DNA from: Cyanobacterium sp. uoEpiScrs1
Lineage (GTDB): Bacteria > Cyanobacteriota > Cyanobacteriia > Cyanobacteriales > Microcystaceae
Length of the DNA: 64,000 bases
Direction: 5' to 3'
Assembly (NCBI RefSeq): GCF_947331815.1
Contig: NZ_OX373462.1
Span: 1,847,376 to 1,911,375 of the forward strand
Shown: positions 10,158 to 20,331 of the stretch, one piece after another
Layout of the letters: every line of letters starts with the position of its first letter
Position numbering within the stretch: the stretch's first letter is position 1
The notes under the pieces: generated by a model
The model's input: the letters and a program-made list of their open reading frames with translations, nothing else
Told to the model about the DNA's origin: nothing
The model's database searches: none
Program-made: the position numbers and the translations under genes

Positions 10158-11600
10158 ATGACATTAACTATATATAATACTCTAACTCGTAAAAAAGAAA
10201 TCTTTAAAACTATTGAAGACAAAAAAGTACGAATGTATTGTTGCGGGATCACTGTTTATGATTATTGTCATTTGGGTCATGCCAGGACCTGTATGGTATG
10301 GGATGTAGTTCGGAGTTATTTACAATGGCGGGGTTATGATGTAACTTATATCCAAAATTTTACGGATATTGATGATAAAATTCTTAATCGGGCGGATAAA
10401 GAGCGATCATCAATGGAATCAGTTTCTAAAAAGTTTATTGAAGCCTATTTTGAGGATATGGAACGTCTTCATGTCAAACAGGCAGATGCTTACCCTCGTG
10501 CAACTCATACCCTCAATGGTATTCAAAACTTAGTGTCCCAACTCAAACGAAAAGGCTATGTTTATGAATCAGGTGGAGATGTTTACTACTCGGTACGACG
10601 TTTTCAAAATTATGGGAAACTCTCAGGGCGCAAATTAGAAGATTTGCAAGTAGGTGCCAGTGGCAGAGTGGATTTAGAAGAGACCGAAACAGCCAAAAAG
10701 AAAGATCCATTCGATTTTGCAGTCTGGAAAAGTGCGAAGCCAGGGGAACCTTCTTGGGAATCTCCATGGGGAAAAGGCCGTCCAGGATGGCATATTGAAT
10801 GTTCTGCAATGGTTTTAGAATATCTAGGGGAAACTATCGATATTCATGTGGGAGGAAGTGATCTAATTTTTCCTCATCATGAAAATGAAATTGCGCAGTC
10901 AGAAGCAGTAACAGGAAAACCCTTAGCTCGTTATTGGATGCACAATGGCATGGTGAAAGTGGAGGGAGAAAAAATGTCTAAATCATTAGGGAATTTCATC
11001 ACTATTCGGGATTTATTAAGTGAAATAGATCCAATGGCAATACGATTGTTTATCCTGCAGGCACATTACCGCAAACCTGTAGACTTTACTGATGAAGCAT
11101 TGAAAGCAGCAACCAATGGTTGGTTTTCTCTTAAAGAAGGGTTACTTTTTGGATATCAATACGGAACTCAACTAGGCTTTTCCTCTGCAATGTCTTCTCC
11201 TATCTTAAAACAAAAATTCCAAGAAGTAGTTGATGATGACTTCAACTTCGCAGGTGGGTTGGCGATATTATTTCAAATTGCTAAAGAATTACGCAGAGCA
11301 GGAAACATTTTAGTACACCAAGGAAACATAGATACTCCATCTCAAATATTAGAAGAAAAATGGAAAACTTTATTAGAATTAGCACAAGTTTTAGGACTAG
11401 AAGTTAATAAAAATGAGTATAAAAAACAGTCACAAAATATGTTAAGTAATACAGAAATTGAAGATTTGATAGAACAAAGAAAAAAAGCTCGTAATAACAA
11501 GGACTATGACCAAAGTGACCGTATTAGAGATAAGTTAAAGGATCAAGGTATTATCTTAGTTGATAAAACTGAAGGTTTCACAAATTGGTATCGTAGATAG
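10158..11600 (+). CDS. cysS: Cysteinyl-tRNA synthetase
   Basis: 480 residues, full length. Class I motifs are present: HLGHARTCMVWD (HIGH region, about residues 36-47) after the zinc-ligand region MYCCGITVYD, WHIECSAMVLEYLG with the second zinc Cys, IHVGGSDLIFPHHENEIAQSE, and KMSKS (about 273-277). The C-terminal helical anticodon-binding part is lysine-rich (EDLIEQRKKARNNKDYDQSDRIRDKL), as usual. It charges tRNA-Cys in the cytosol. The gene is isolated by 1.0-kb and 1.4-kb spacers and followed by a hairpin. Confidence 0.97.
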   Translation: MTLTIYNTLTRKKEIFKTIEDKKVRMYCCGITVYDYCHLGHARTCMVWDVVRSYLQWRGYDVTYIQNFTDIDDKILNRADKERSSMESVSKKFIEAYFEDMERLHVKQADAYPRATHTLNGIQNLVSQLKRKGYVYESGGDVYYSVRRFQNYGKLSGRKLEDLQVGASGRVDLEETETAKKKDPFDFAVWKSAKPGEPSWESPWGKGRPGWHIECSAMVLEYLGETIDIHVGGSDLIFPHHENEIAQSEAVTGKPLARYWMHNGMVKVEGEKMSKSLGNFITIRDLLSEIDPMAIRLFILQAHYRKPVDFTDEALKAATNGWFSLKEGLLFGYQYGTQLGFSSAMSSPILKQKFQEVVDDDFNFAGGLAILFQIAKELRRAGNILVHQGNIDTPSQILEEKWKTLLELAQVLGLEVNKNEYKKQSQNMLSNTEIEDLIEQRKKARNNKDYDQSDRIRDKLKDQGIILVDKTEGFTNWYRR

Positions 11601-13027
11601 GCTAAAGATATTGATAACATTTGAAAAACAAATTATCAATTAATAACAAATATTAAATATTACTAGATAATTTGAGAGGGTATAATTATGAAAAAAAATC
11701 AATGTTATTATGAATAGTATGAGCTGATAGACAAATTAATAACGTAAAAAAATAATAGTTTTATTTGTAGTAGCTTAAAGAAAAACAAAGTTTCTGGGTA
11801 AAAAGAGCTAGTATTCTATCTACTATAGAATCAAAATAGCGACCTTATACCATTTAATCGCAGATGTTTTAATTTATTCAAATTTTATTTAGGTAGATGT
11901 TATAGGAATTAAGATAGATAAATTATCTTTTTTGGTAAAGAAATGTTATAAAAAAACTATTTTACTAACGAGAAGAGTAAGTACTACATTAGTTGAATAA
12001 TCTTAAACTTATCAAATGTATAAATAAAGTCTATAGTTTAACTATAATTTATAAAAAATATGGACTGTTTAAAGAACAAAGATTGTCAACTATTATCGCA
12101 TTGTCTCTATTTTGTTTGCTTAATAGCTTCACTTAATTTTTGGAAATATCGTTTGTTGATTAATTATTATTGTTACCAAACATGCTGATGTAAGCCTAAA
12201 TCAAATAAAGACTTACAACTTTTAGAATTTTAAAAAAAATAAGGCAAAGACTCAGTTCTTATAGGGATTAAGCTTTTGCTATAATTATGTTTTAAATTCA
12301 GATCACATAAAAATGTTGATCACTAATATTGACCTTGACTATAGAGTATATCCATTGTTCTATTGGCAATTATTACTTTTTAACTCTGTTATTAGTCCAT
12401 TTTAGGATACCTGATATCATCAACATTATCTATACAAGAATTTATAGTTAATTATATATGGGTGAAGTAAATATCAACTGTCACACTAATTTTATTGAGT
12501 CAATAAAAGCTCAGTACACCTGTATAAACTACAGTCTATTTACTATGATTTTGGAATGACTGTGAGCACATCTATGGATCTTCTTTACAGATGAAATGAT
12601 ATGTCTAATAAATCATGATGAGCATCAACTTTTTTGTAGCAAAGTTGAAGAAATAATCTATTGGTTCTCAAGTAATAAGTCAAGTCTCTATAATTATAGG
12701 GTATAGTAATAGTATTTGATAGAAAGAGTTGATCTGTAAAAAACTAGAAATTACAAAGTAAAGAAGATTTCGATCTATATAACACATCTCTAATAAAAGA
12801 ATAGCAATCTAGTTCAACGACTGGAAGTTTTATTTTGTAACTCTCTGTAGTTAAAAATTTTATTTTTTATAAAAGTTAAGCTTTCACAGGAATAAAACAC
12901 TATCAAAATAAAATTATCGGAAGTTGTTGACTCCTAACCTATCAAATCTAGTCTAGAAGAGCTCTAAGTTTTTAGAGATTTTATTCTTAGCCTTTATTCA
13001 GTCGAGATGATATCGTGATTGAAATTT
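11601..13027. other. 1.4-kb gene-free spacer downstream of cysS
   Basis: No frame that I would call a gene. A stretch around 12550-12710 stays open on the plus strand for about 46 codons with a somewhat protein-like composition and may be a gene remnant, but I cannot name it. A weak 6-bp stem lies at 12962-12977, past the end of the minus-strand membrane gene. Confidence 0.45.
11611..11639 (+). terminator. Hairpin after cysS
   Basis: TTGATAA (11611-11617) pairs with TTATCAA (11633-11639), with an inner TTTG/CAAA stem; it begins ten bases after the cysS stop. Confidence 0.5.
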
Positions 13028-13258
13028 TTAGCCGTGGGTTGATTCTTTAGTAGTTTTATTGTTGAGTCTATCAATTATAAAAATAGGAATTGCTAAGATA
13101 GCGAGCTTAAGAATCCAAGGTGCAACAATTAAAGTTAAGAGAGTAGACACAGTAGCAGTGCATCCCATGGCTGCCCTAAAAACATCTTCTTTAGCATTAA
13201 AGCTGAGAAAAACAGACACTGAAGCAATCGTCAAAGTAATTAAAGCAAATATAAGCAT
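13028..13258 (-). CDS. Small membrane protein, 76 residues, unknown
   Basis: Two hydrophobic helices (LIFALITLTIASVSVFLSF near the N-terminus and LTLIVAPWILKLAILAIPIF in the middle) with a short charged C-terminal tail (DRLNNKTTKESTHG). Codon use matches certain genes and the frame is much richer in G+C than the flanks. An in-frame TAG directly precedes the ATG, so the N-terminus is fixed. I do not recognise the family; the size and build resemble conserved small cyanobacterial membrane proteins. ribE lies upstream on the same strand, 573 bases away, with a relatively G+C-rich leader between. Confidence 0.7.
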   Translation of the reverse strand: MLIFALITLTIASVSVFLSFNAKEDVFRAAMGCTATVSTLLTLIVAPWILKLAILAIPIFIIDRLNNKTTKESTHG

Positions 13259-13831
13259 CTACGTGTTTTTACCTCATTAATGTTCTATAGGTTGTCTTGC
13301 GTTCCTTCAGTTTCCCTAACTTACTTCCGTCTCTTCACAACCTCTTTCTGTTAGCTATGTCGAGATGAACGATGATGTGCCGAATTTCATCTCTTACTAA
13401 GCTACATAAGTTTCAACACAAATGTCAACTCCTGGTAAAAATTTATTATTTTTTTTCAGTTTAGTTAGATTTTTATTGAGAATAATAGTCAAAAAGCGAA
13501 TCTGAAAGCAGACTATTTGAAGACGCAATATTAAAATCTATCTATTAATAAGTACATAAATTTAAAATAAGGTCAAAAATCCAAAGTAGAAAGGGTTTTA
13601 TATGAAGGGTGATTGTCAATAGATTGGATAGTCTATAAATTCAGCTATTAATAACACTTGAGTAATAATTGTTTGGGAATATTATTAATAGACAATTGTA
13701 AGATTCCCAAGGAGTGGAAGATAGCAAAAAAATTATGATTTTTAAATTTAAAAGATGCTCTATAGGTAATACACTAATTGCCAGACTATAACTACAATCT
13801 CATATTTATAATTAGAATCTTGTTTGGATAA
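13259..13831. other. Spacer between ribE and the small membrane gene; G+C-richer leader
   Basis: Bases about 13280-13430, read on the minus strand, are clearly richer in G+C than other spacers here and lead directly into the small membrane gene. They contain only short frames, so a structured 5' leader or a small RNA is possible. The remaining part, toward ribE, is AT-rich and featureless. Confidence 0.4.
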
Positions 13832-14521
13832 CTAGATATAACCATGTTTTGAAAGAAAGATTGGATTAATATCTTGATCAGTTGGATAAGAATTTGAAGA
13901 TTGTCCTAATAATCTGGCAACGTATTTACCTAATATATCTCCTTCAATATTTACCCAGTCCCCGCTCTTAAGATAAGAGAGATTAGTTTGACTATAAGTA
14001 TGGGGAATAACTGCAACTTTAAACCAATGCTCTTTAGAATTATATTCAGCAATTGTTAAACTGATACCATCGACTGCCACACTGCCTTTAGGCAAAAGAT
14101 ACCGTTCAATATTTTCTTGCCAATGTCTTAGAAGAGAAGGAGGGGCGGCAAAGAACATCTCCCAAGATTTTTCAGTAGTGATCATCTCTACAAAACAACC
14201 TACTCCATCAACATGTCCAGTAACAAAATGTCCACCTAGTTTGCTACCAACGCGTAAAGAAGATTCTACATTGACATAACTGGCAGTTTGAACTTGTTTA
14301 CCTAGAGTTGTTCTCTGTAGAGTTTCTGGAGAAGCAGTAGCTATAAATCCATCAGAGGTTATCTCTTCAACAGTCAAACAAACTCCATTAATAGCTACAC
14401 TATCTCCCAGGGCGAGGTCCATCCAGGTATCGGTTGTCCTACCATCTTTTAGAGAAAGAATAAAGCGATCAGCTCCATGTGGACGCATTGTACCAAGGCC
14501 TTGAATTAATCCAGTGAACAC
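13832..14521 (-). CDS. ribE: Riboflavin synthase alpha chain
   Basis: 229 residues starting with the diagnostic MFTGLIQ (GTG start codon at 14521). The family's two lumazine-binding repeats are visible: repeat 1 with DSVAINGVCLTVEEI and GSKLGGHFVTGHVDG, repeat 2 with GSVAVDGISLTIAEY and the end YLKSGDWVNIEGDILGKYVARLL. It converts two 6,7-dimethyl-8-ribityllumazine molecules to riboflavin, the last step before FMN/FAD. No other rib gene is nearby. The symbol ribC is also used for this gene in other species. Confidence 0.95.
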   Translation of the reverse strand: MFTGLIQGLGTMRPHGADRFILSLKDGRTTDTWMDLALGDSVAINGVCLTVEEITSDGFIATASPETLQRTTLGKQVQTASYVNVESSLRVGSKLGGHFVTGHVDGVGCFVEMITTEKSWEMFFAAPPSLLRHWQENIERYLLPKGSVAVDGISLTIAEYNSKEHWFKVAVIPHTYSQTNLSYLKSGDWVNIEGDILGKYVARLLGQSSNSYPTDQDINPIFLSKHGYI

Positions 14522-15228
14522 GACTCTTCAAAAATAACTTTTAGATCTGTTTGTATCTTTTCTTGAGATCATTATAATCGATCTAAGCGGTTGGTAAATT
14601 TTAGTTAAAGTAAATCTACAAAATCAAGTCCAGTTAAAACTTTAATTTTATAGCGAAGATACGCAAGTCAATATACTTTATAAAACTTAAAAACATTCAG
14701 GACACTTTTAACCTGATATTTATAAAATATTACTTAGTTCTGAACTGTATTTTGATATTGAGCTATATAATCACTATACTTTATTTATAAATTTTTTAAT
14801 AAATTTAAGAAAAATTTAAGAAAAGTAAACTACTTTAAGTAAGAACATTTATTTAACTGTTGTTTATCGACTGATTGGAATGTAAGATAAATTTATAATG
14901 TTACTAGTAATATATTTACTAAGGACTCAATTTAAAATAGTCTTCTCTTAGTTTATCTTATTACAATCTACTATGATCTTTTTAAAATAAACACATAACA
15001 TTAAGATAGCAATACTCTGTAAATTACCTTTAATTACTTAATCATACTCGATAAAGGTAACTTTACTAGATTAGGAATATACTACTCGAGAATAGATCAA
15101 ATGACAATAGAAAGAATTAGTGTTGACTAAGTTAATGCAGAACATTTATTCGAACAATGAGATTAGAATAATTACAAAATACCGAAGAACAATAACAGGG
15201 TTAAAATACAAAACCCTATCTATTTAGA
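14522..15228. other. 0.7-kb gene-free spacer
   Basis: AT-rich and without a coding-like frame. A weak hairpin (GGGTT/AACCC around 15198-15214) lies just past the end of the next minus-strand gene and may terminate it. The ribE promoter must lie near 14522-14650. Confidence 0.5.
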
Positions 15229-15534
15229 TTAAAATTCAGCAAAAGGAAGACGACGAGTTGGCCTTTGAACATCTCCTAATCGACTATCATTGATTTCTAA
15301 GGTATTGTTCAGTTTTTCAATCTTAGTTTGATAAGCATCTAAACCCAGTCCATTGGAATTGTAGGGTTCTGCTTGCGTGTAATCTGCATACCTACCCCCA
15401 ACAGACCAATTCCAATCGCTAAGAATTCTAGGTTCAACTTTGCCAAGATCCTTAGCTGAAGGCTCTGTTTCAGAGGCGATTACAGTTGCTATCAGAGAAA
15501 AAATTAAGCTAATCGATAACAAAATAATTTTCAT
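15229..15534 (-). CDS. Small secreted protein, 101 residues, unknown
   Basis: Begins with a clear Sec signal peptide (MKIILLSISLIFSLIATVIAS, cleavage probably after the ASE region). The mature part is about 80 polar residues (SDWNWSVGGRYADYTQAEPY..., then TKIEKLNNTLEINDSRLGDVQRPTRRLPFAEF). It has no Cys and no motif I recognise. Codon use fits a real gene. A periplasmic or thylakoid-lumen location is inferred from the signal only. It is divergent from acsF with 323 bases between; a functional link is not shown. Confidence 0.7.
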   Translation of the reverse strand: MKIILLSISLIFSLIATVIASETEPSAKDLGKVEPRILSDWNWSVGGRYADYTQAEPYNSNGLGLDAYQTKIEKLNNTLEINDSRLGDVQRPTRRLPFAEF

Positions 15535-15857
15535 GGCTATGTAGTCATTTTCTTTATTTTTAATGTGAAATAATTTACTTTTACCTCTAGAAAGTTTAAG
15601 ACGAACGGCAAAATGTCTACTTCCCCTAAACGGGTGAGATTAAGGAACGCTCTTAACTGGTTTTTATTACTTTTGTCTTAAAAAGTTCTCAATTGATTAA
15701 AATAGCCATTAAATTTTAGTTAACATCCAGTATTAATTACATTTATTTACGAGATTAAAAATAGCGCTAAATATTAGCATTCTGTAACACTTCATATAGC
15801 CAAAGAGGTGCCTTTGGCTATATATTTTTATATGACTATTCAGTTGTATAAAGGGTC
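15535..15857. promoter_or_regulatory. Divergent promoter region upstream of acsF, with hairpin
   Basis: 323 bases between divergent genes. A 12-bp perfect stem (15794-15805 ATATAGCCAAAG with 15812-15823, six-base loop) followed by ATTTTTA sits 35 bases before the acsF start. Both flanking genes begin here, so the hairpin is in the acsF leader and could act as an attenuator; that is inference. Confidence 0.5.
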
Positions 15858-16937
15858 ATGGTCAATACATTAGGTAAAGTTACTCCAACACAAGTAGGAT
15901 CAACAACTAAAGTCCCTGTCAAAGAAACTCTTCTCACCCCGCGTTTTTACACAACAGATTTTGAAACTGCTGCAAATCTATCTCTGACAGAACAAGAAAG
16001 AGAATTAAACGCGATGTTGACGGAGATGAGAAAAGACTACAATCGTCAACATTTTGTCCGCGATGAAGAATTCAATACAGGTTCTTGGGACCATTTAGAC
16101 GAAGTAGTAAAAAAAGGATTTATCGAATATCTTGAACGATCTTGTCTCTCGGAATTTTCTGGGTTCCTTTTGTTTAAAGAACTTTCCCGAAAACTGAAAG
16201 GACGTAGCCATGTCTTATCAGAAATATTTCACTTGATGGCGCGGGATGAGGCGCGTCATGCTGGATTTTTAAATAAGGCAATGGCTGACTTTAACTCATC
16301 TCTAGATTTAGGGAAAATAACGAAAACCCGTACCTATACCTTTTTCCCTTTAGAATGGGTCATTTATACTGTCTATCTATCTGAAAAAATTGGATATTGG
16401 CGTTATATTATTATTTTTAATCATCTAGAAAAACATCCTGAAAAGAAATTTTATCCTATTTTTAAAAAGTTTGAGAATTGGTGTCAAGATGAAAATCGTC
16501 ACGGGGACATTTTTGCCGCATTGTTACGCTCTCAACCTAAACTGTGGAACACTTGGCAATCCAGATTATGGAGTCGTTTTTTCCTCTTATCTGTCTTTGT
16601 GACTCATACCTTGACCGTTCATGAAAGAACTGATTTTTATGAGTCTTTAGGATTAAACGCCACAGAATTTGATCAAGAAGTGATTCGTAAGACGAATCAA
16701 ACATCAGCACGAGCATTCCCCAGTATTCTTGATGTGGATAGTCCTGAATTTTATCCTCGTTTACAACGATGTTCTGAGCGTAACTTAAAGATGAAAGCTA
16801 TCGGAGAAAGTGATGCTCCTAGAATTGTAAAGTTTTTAAGTAAATTGCCGTTAATTATTGGAATCATTGGAGATTTGTTGCGAATTTATTTGCTTAAACC
16901 TATAGATGCAGAAGCCTTACGAGGAACAATTTATTGA
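15858..16937 (+). CDS. acsF: Mg-protoporphyrin IX monomethyl ester (oxidative) cyclase, aerobic form
   Basis: 359 residues, full length for AcsF/CHL27. The diiron motifs are present: FLLFKELSRKL, then ARDEARHAGFLNKAMADF (ExxH), and CQDENRHGDIFAALLRSQP (second ExxH). The enzyme forms the isocyclic ring of chlorophyll using O2, after Mg insertion by the ChlIDH complex. Being the O2-dependent type, it needs oxygen in the same cell. No disruption is visible, which together with chlI argues that chlorophyll is still made. A hairpin in the leader and a 12-bp terminator at 16963 frame the gene. Confidence 0.97.
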   Translation: MVNTLGKVTPTQVGSTTKVPVKETLLTPRFYTTDFETAANLSLTEQERELNAMLTEMRKDYNRQHFVRDEEFNTGSWDHLDEVVKKGFIEYLERSCLSEFSGFLLFKELSRKLKGRSHVLSEIFHLMARDEARHAGFLNKAMADFNSSLDLGKITKTRTYTFFPLEWVIYTVYLSEKIGYWRYIIIFNHLEKHPEKKFYPIFKKFENWCQDENRHGDIFAALLRSQPKLWNTWQSRLWSRFFLLSVFVTHTLTVHERTDFYESLGLNATEFDQEVIRKTNQTSARAFPSILDVDSPEFYPRLQRCSERNLKMKAIGESDAPRIVKFLSKLPLIIGIIGDLLRIYLLKPIDAEALRGTIY

Positions 16938-16962
16938 TTTTTTATCCTAATAGGCTTAATTT

Positions 16963-16996
16963 TCTCTAGATACGTTTCCTACTGCGTATCTAGAGA
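16963..16996 (+). terminator. 12-bp hairpin after acsF
   Basis: TCTCTAGATACG (16963-16974) pairs perfectly with 16985-16996 across a ten-base loop, 25 bases after the acsF stop. Confidence 0.7.
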
Positions 16997-17124
16997 TGTC
17001 AGTGAAAGAACTAGAAGTAATCAAACTAGTTTTATGATCAGATTTTTGTCTCTAATATCTAATTGTGGAACTCTAAGGGATAATAAAAATTAAAGTAAAT
17101 TAATCTGGCAATATAAATCAAAAA

Positions 17125-17898
17125 ATGGATATTATCCCTGCAATCGACATTCTTGATGGACGTTGTGTCCGTCTTTATCAAGGTGATTACAAACAATCCC
17201 AAATCTACAGTGAAAATCCAGTGGAAATAGCCCACCGATGGGCAGATCTTGGGGCAACATGTCTTCACCTAGTAGACCTCGATGGGGCTAAACAAGGAAC
17301 CCCTGTTAATCTAACTACTATTGAAAGTATTGTGAAATCTGTTGCTATCCCTGTTCAAGTAGGAGGAGGATTACGCAGTAGTCCTAGTATTGCTCAACTC
17401 TTAGCTTTAGGAGCTTCTACTGCGATTGTGGGAACTATTGCAGTAGAAGCTCCCACTTTAGTCCAAGAATTATGTCAAGAATTTCCTGGAAAAATTGCTG
17501 TAGGTATCGATGCACGTAATGGAAAAGTAGCTACACGAGGATGGTTAAAAACCTCAGAAATATTAGCAACAGATCTTGCCCAACAAATGGTAGGATTCGG
17601 GGCTACATCTATTATTTATACCGATATTCATCGGGATGGAACTCTAGTTGGTCCTAACTGCAAAGCCCTACGAGAATTGGCAAGTCACGTTGAGATTCCA
17701 GTTATTGCATCGGGGGGAGTAAGTTCTTTGACTGATTTATTAGGGTTACTTTCTTTGGAAGCTTTGGGAGTAAAGGGTGTAATCATAGGAAAGGCCTTAT
17801 ACACAGGGAATCTCAATTTGGCAGAGGCCCTTCGGGCTGTTGGTCCTGGACGTTGGCAAGATATTCCTCCTAATTTGGAATCTTCGGCTTTAGGATAA
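17125..17898 (+). CDS. hisA: Phosphoribosylformimino-AICAR ribotide isomerase (HisA)
   Basis: 257 residues, TIM barrel. [13 protein letters not shown] at the N-terminus carries the first catalytic Asp, and [14 protein letters not shown] (about residues 127-140) the second. Phosphate-binding segments QVGGGLRS and IASGGVSS are intact. HisA catalyses the fourth step of histidine synthesis in the cytosol. The last residues ([21 protein letters not shown]) are typical of cyanobacterial HisA. It is 187 bases after acsF and 144 before rbfA, on the same strand as both. Confidence 0.96.
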   Translation: MDIIPAIDILDGRCVRLYQGDYKQSQIYSENPVEIAHRWADLGATCLHLVDLDGAKQGTPVNLTTIESIVKSVAIPVQVGGGLRSSPSIAQLLALGASTAIVGTIAVEAPTLVQELCQEFPGKIAVGIDARNGKVATRGWLKTSEILATDLAQQMVGFGATSIIYTDIHRDGTLVGPNCKALRELASHVEIPVIASGGVSSLTDLLGLLSLEALGVKGVIIGKALYTGNLNLAEALRAVGPGRWQDIPPNLESSALG

Positions 17899-18042
17899 TC
17901 CTTCAATTGAGTAAAATCAATAAGAATTATCTTGCCTAATCAGAACAGTAATATGTTGATATCTTTAGAGACAATAGAGTTGTCAACTTGGGACATTCTG
18001 CCTAGATTTTGTCCCATAATTTCAGAATAGTAGAGGACAATA

Positions 18043-18435
18043 ATGGCTACCAGTCGTCGAGTTTCTCGCGTTTCCTCATTGATAAAACGTGAAGTTAGTC
18101 AAATGTTACTCCACGATATCAAAGATGACCGCGTGGGGATGGGAATGGTTAGTGTTACATCAGTTGATGTATCAGGAGACTTACAATATGCCAGAATCTT
18201 CGTCAGTATTTACGGGAGCGAACATGCTCAACTGGAAACCATGGCTGGACTACAATCGTCCGTAGGATTTGTTCGTCGAGAATTGGGACAGCGAATGCGA
18301 CTACGACGCACTCCGGAAGTGATCTTCCTTCAAGATCTTTCCTTAGAAAGAGGAAATCAAATGGTTCATCTGCTCGATCAAATTAAGGAAACTCTTCCTG
18401 AGGAAAATGAACTCGACCAAGAGGAGAATAATTAA
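18043..18435 (+). CDS. rbfA: Ribosome-binding factor A
   Basis: 130 residues with the KH-like RbfA fold signature: [28 protein letters not shown] at the N-terminus, then [23 protein letters not shown] and [34 protein letters not shown]. It binds the immature 30S subunit during 16S rRNA 5'-end maturation and in cold adaptation. The acidic tail ([12 protein letters not shown]) is common. Only five bases separate its stop from the GTG of the next gene, so the two are almost certainly one transcript; rbfA followed by a GH3 gene is a common cyanobacterial arrangement. Confidence 0.95.
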   Translation: MATSRRVSRVSSLIKREVSQMLLHDIKDDRVGMGMVSVTSVDVSGDLQYARIFVSIYGSEHAQLETMAGLQSSVGFVRRELGQRMRLRRTPEVIFLQDLSLERGNQMVHLLDQIKETLPEENELDQEENN

Positions 18436-18440
18436 CCACT

Positions 18441-20063
18441 GTGACTAACTTATCATCCCATTGGACCAACGAAACCCTTAAACAACAAATTGGACAAATG
18501 ATAGTGGTTCGTGCATCTGGTCATCTATTTGATCAGCAAATTCGTTATCCTACTTGGGAGGCTCCTAATGCTCAATTACACCATTGGTTACAAACCTTGA
18601 ATTTAGGAGGAGTTATATTATTGGGGGGTACTGGGGCCGAATTGTCTCTAAGGACCCAACAGCTACAACAGTGGTCAAAGACTCCCCTGTTGATAGCTGC
18701 TGATATTGAAGAGGGCGTGGGACAAAGATTTTCAGGAGCTACCTGGTTTCCTCCCCCAATGGCGCTAGGGTCTATTGCCAAACGAGACTTAGGTCAAGCG
18801 ATCAGATGTGCGACTCAAATGGGTGTAACTACCGCTCAAGAAGCTCTCTCTATTGGGATTAATTGGATCTTGGCTCCCATAGTCGATGTTAATAATAACT
18901 CAGAAAATCCGGTAATCAATATACGGTCTTTTAGTAATGATCCTGAAATTGTTAGTCACTTAGCAACAGCGTTTATAGACGGGGCTAAAACCTATAAAGT
19001 TTTAACTACTGTTAAGCATTTTCCCGGACACGGAGATACTAGTACAGATTCTCATCTAGATTTACCAATCATACCTCATAAAATGAGTCGACTGGCTGAG
19101 GTGGAATTAGTTCCTTTTAAAAAAGCAATAGAGGCTGGTATCGATAGTGTTATGACCGCTCACTTGTTGATTAAGGCTTGGGATGAACAAAAGCCCGCAA
19201 CTCTTTCTAAAAAGATCCTAACAGGTCAACTACGAGAAAAGTTGGGTTTTGAAGGGCTAATTGTTACTGATGCTTTAGTAATGGGAGGAGTAGCTAATTA
19301 TGCTTCTTCTGAAGAAGTGGCGGTGATGGCGGTGGAAGCAGGTGCTGATATTTTATTAATGCCTAATAATCCTGAAAAAACTATTGAAGCAATTTATCAA
19401 GCGGTAGAGTCAGGGCGCATTACTTCTGAGAGAATTGAAGCCTCTCTAGCTAGAATTTGGCATGCTAAACAAAAAACATCGACTACTTTTTATTCTTTCG
19501 ATAATCAGCCTCTATCTTCCTTAAATCAATTATCTCAACCTAGGGCTAAACAAACAGTTACTCATGTTCTCCAATATTCAGGGGAGAAAGGAGGAAACTT
19601 ACCTCTAAAGAGTAAATACAGACGACGCAATTTAATTGTAGTGGATGATCTACTTAATTGTAATTTTTTAGATCGTCAGACCCCTGCTGTCATTATCCCT
19701 GAACGGCTAGGATATAATTTACAATTAGTTGACGAAAATACTCTCAATTTTGTCTTAGAGGATAATCGTAAAACTCTATTACAAGTATTTGTTAGAGGAA
19801 ATCCATTTCGGGGAAATGCAGGATTAACTGATAGAGCACAGAAGACTTATAAAAAATTATTAAAGTACAAGATAGTTAAGGGATTAATTGTTTATGGGAG
19901 CCCTTATGTTAAGGATTGGTTTCTTAGCGAGACTAAGGTTGTCAAAGAGAATTTACCTTGGGTATTTTCTTATGGACAAATGACAGAAGCCCAGAATATA
20001 TCTTGTAATACATTATTTGGGCTATCGGAGATTTCATGCAATCTAAAGGACACTTTTCTTTAA
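18441..20063 (+). CDS. Family 3 glycoside hydrolase, beta-N-acetylhexosaminidase type (NagZ-like)
   Basis: 540 residues, GTG start five bases after rbfA. The N-terminal TIM barrel carries DIEEGVGQRF and the NagZ hallmark KHFPGHGDTSTDSH (about residues 190-203), whose Asp/His pair is the acid/base of GH3 N-acetylglucosaminidases, followed by the nucleophile region VTDALVMGGVANY. The last 190 residues form an extra C-terminal domain absent from short NagZ. The likely substrate is cell-wall GlcNAc-anhydroMurNAc during peptidoglycan recycling. No signal peptide is seen, so it should act in the cytosol. Annotation as a generic beta-glucosidase is possible but less well supported by the motif. Confidence 0.88.
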   Translation: MTNLSSHWTNETLKQQIGQMIVVRASGHLFDQQIRYPTWEAPNAQLHHWLQTLNLGGVILLGGTGAELSLRTQQLQQWSKTPLLIAADIEEGVGQRFSGATWFPPPMALGSIAKRDLGQAIRCATQMGVTTAQEALSIGINWILAPIVDVNNNSENPVINIRSFSNDPEIVSHLATAFIDGAKTYKVLTTVKHFPGHGDTSTDSHLDLPIIPHKMSRLAEVELVPFKKAIEAGIDSVMTAHLLIKAWDEQKPATLSKKILTGQLREKLGFEGLIVTDALVMGGVANYASSEEVAVMAVEAGADILLMPNNPEKTIEAIYQAVESGRITSERIEASLARIWHAKQKTSTTFYSFDNQPLSSLNQLSQPRAKQTVTHVLQYSGEKGGNLPLKSKYRRRNLIVVDDLLNCNFLDRQTPAVIIPERLGYNLQLVDENTLNFVLEDNRKTLLQVFVRGNPFRGNAGLTDRAQKTYKKLLKYKIVKGLIVYGSPYVKDWFLSETKVVKENLPWVFSYGQMTEAQNISCNTLFGLSEISCNLKDTFL

Positions 20064-20331
20064 TTAACAACTATTTTAAAAAATTGGCTGCATAATATAT
20101 TTAATTTATGAAAAACAACTAGAATTTATCTGAACGGACACATTTTTTACTTTGTTCACAAACAGTTTTGTTAGTTATAGCGCTCAAGTGTACAATTTGT
20201 TATCCCGGTGCTGTATCAACGAATCAAATGAATTACTGTTAGGAAGCAATAGTCCCTTTAAAGAATTGGGAGTCTTCTCTTCAGCATTGCCATACCACTA
20301 ACCAAAAATTGGCAACCGTAATTATAACATT

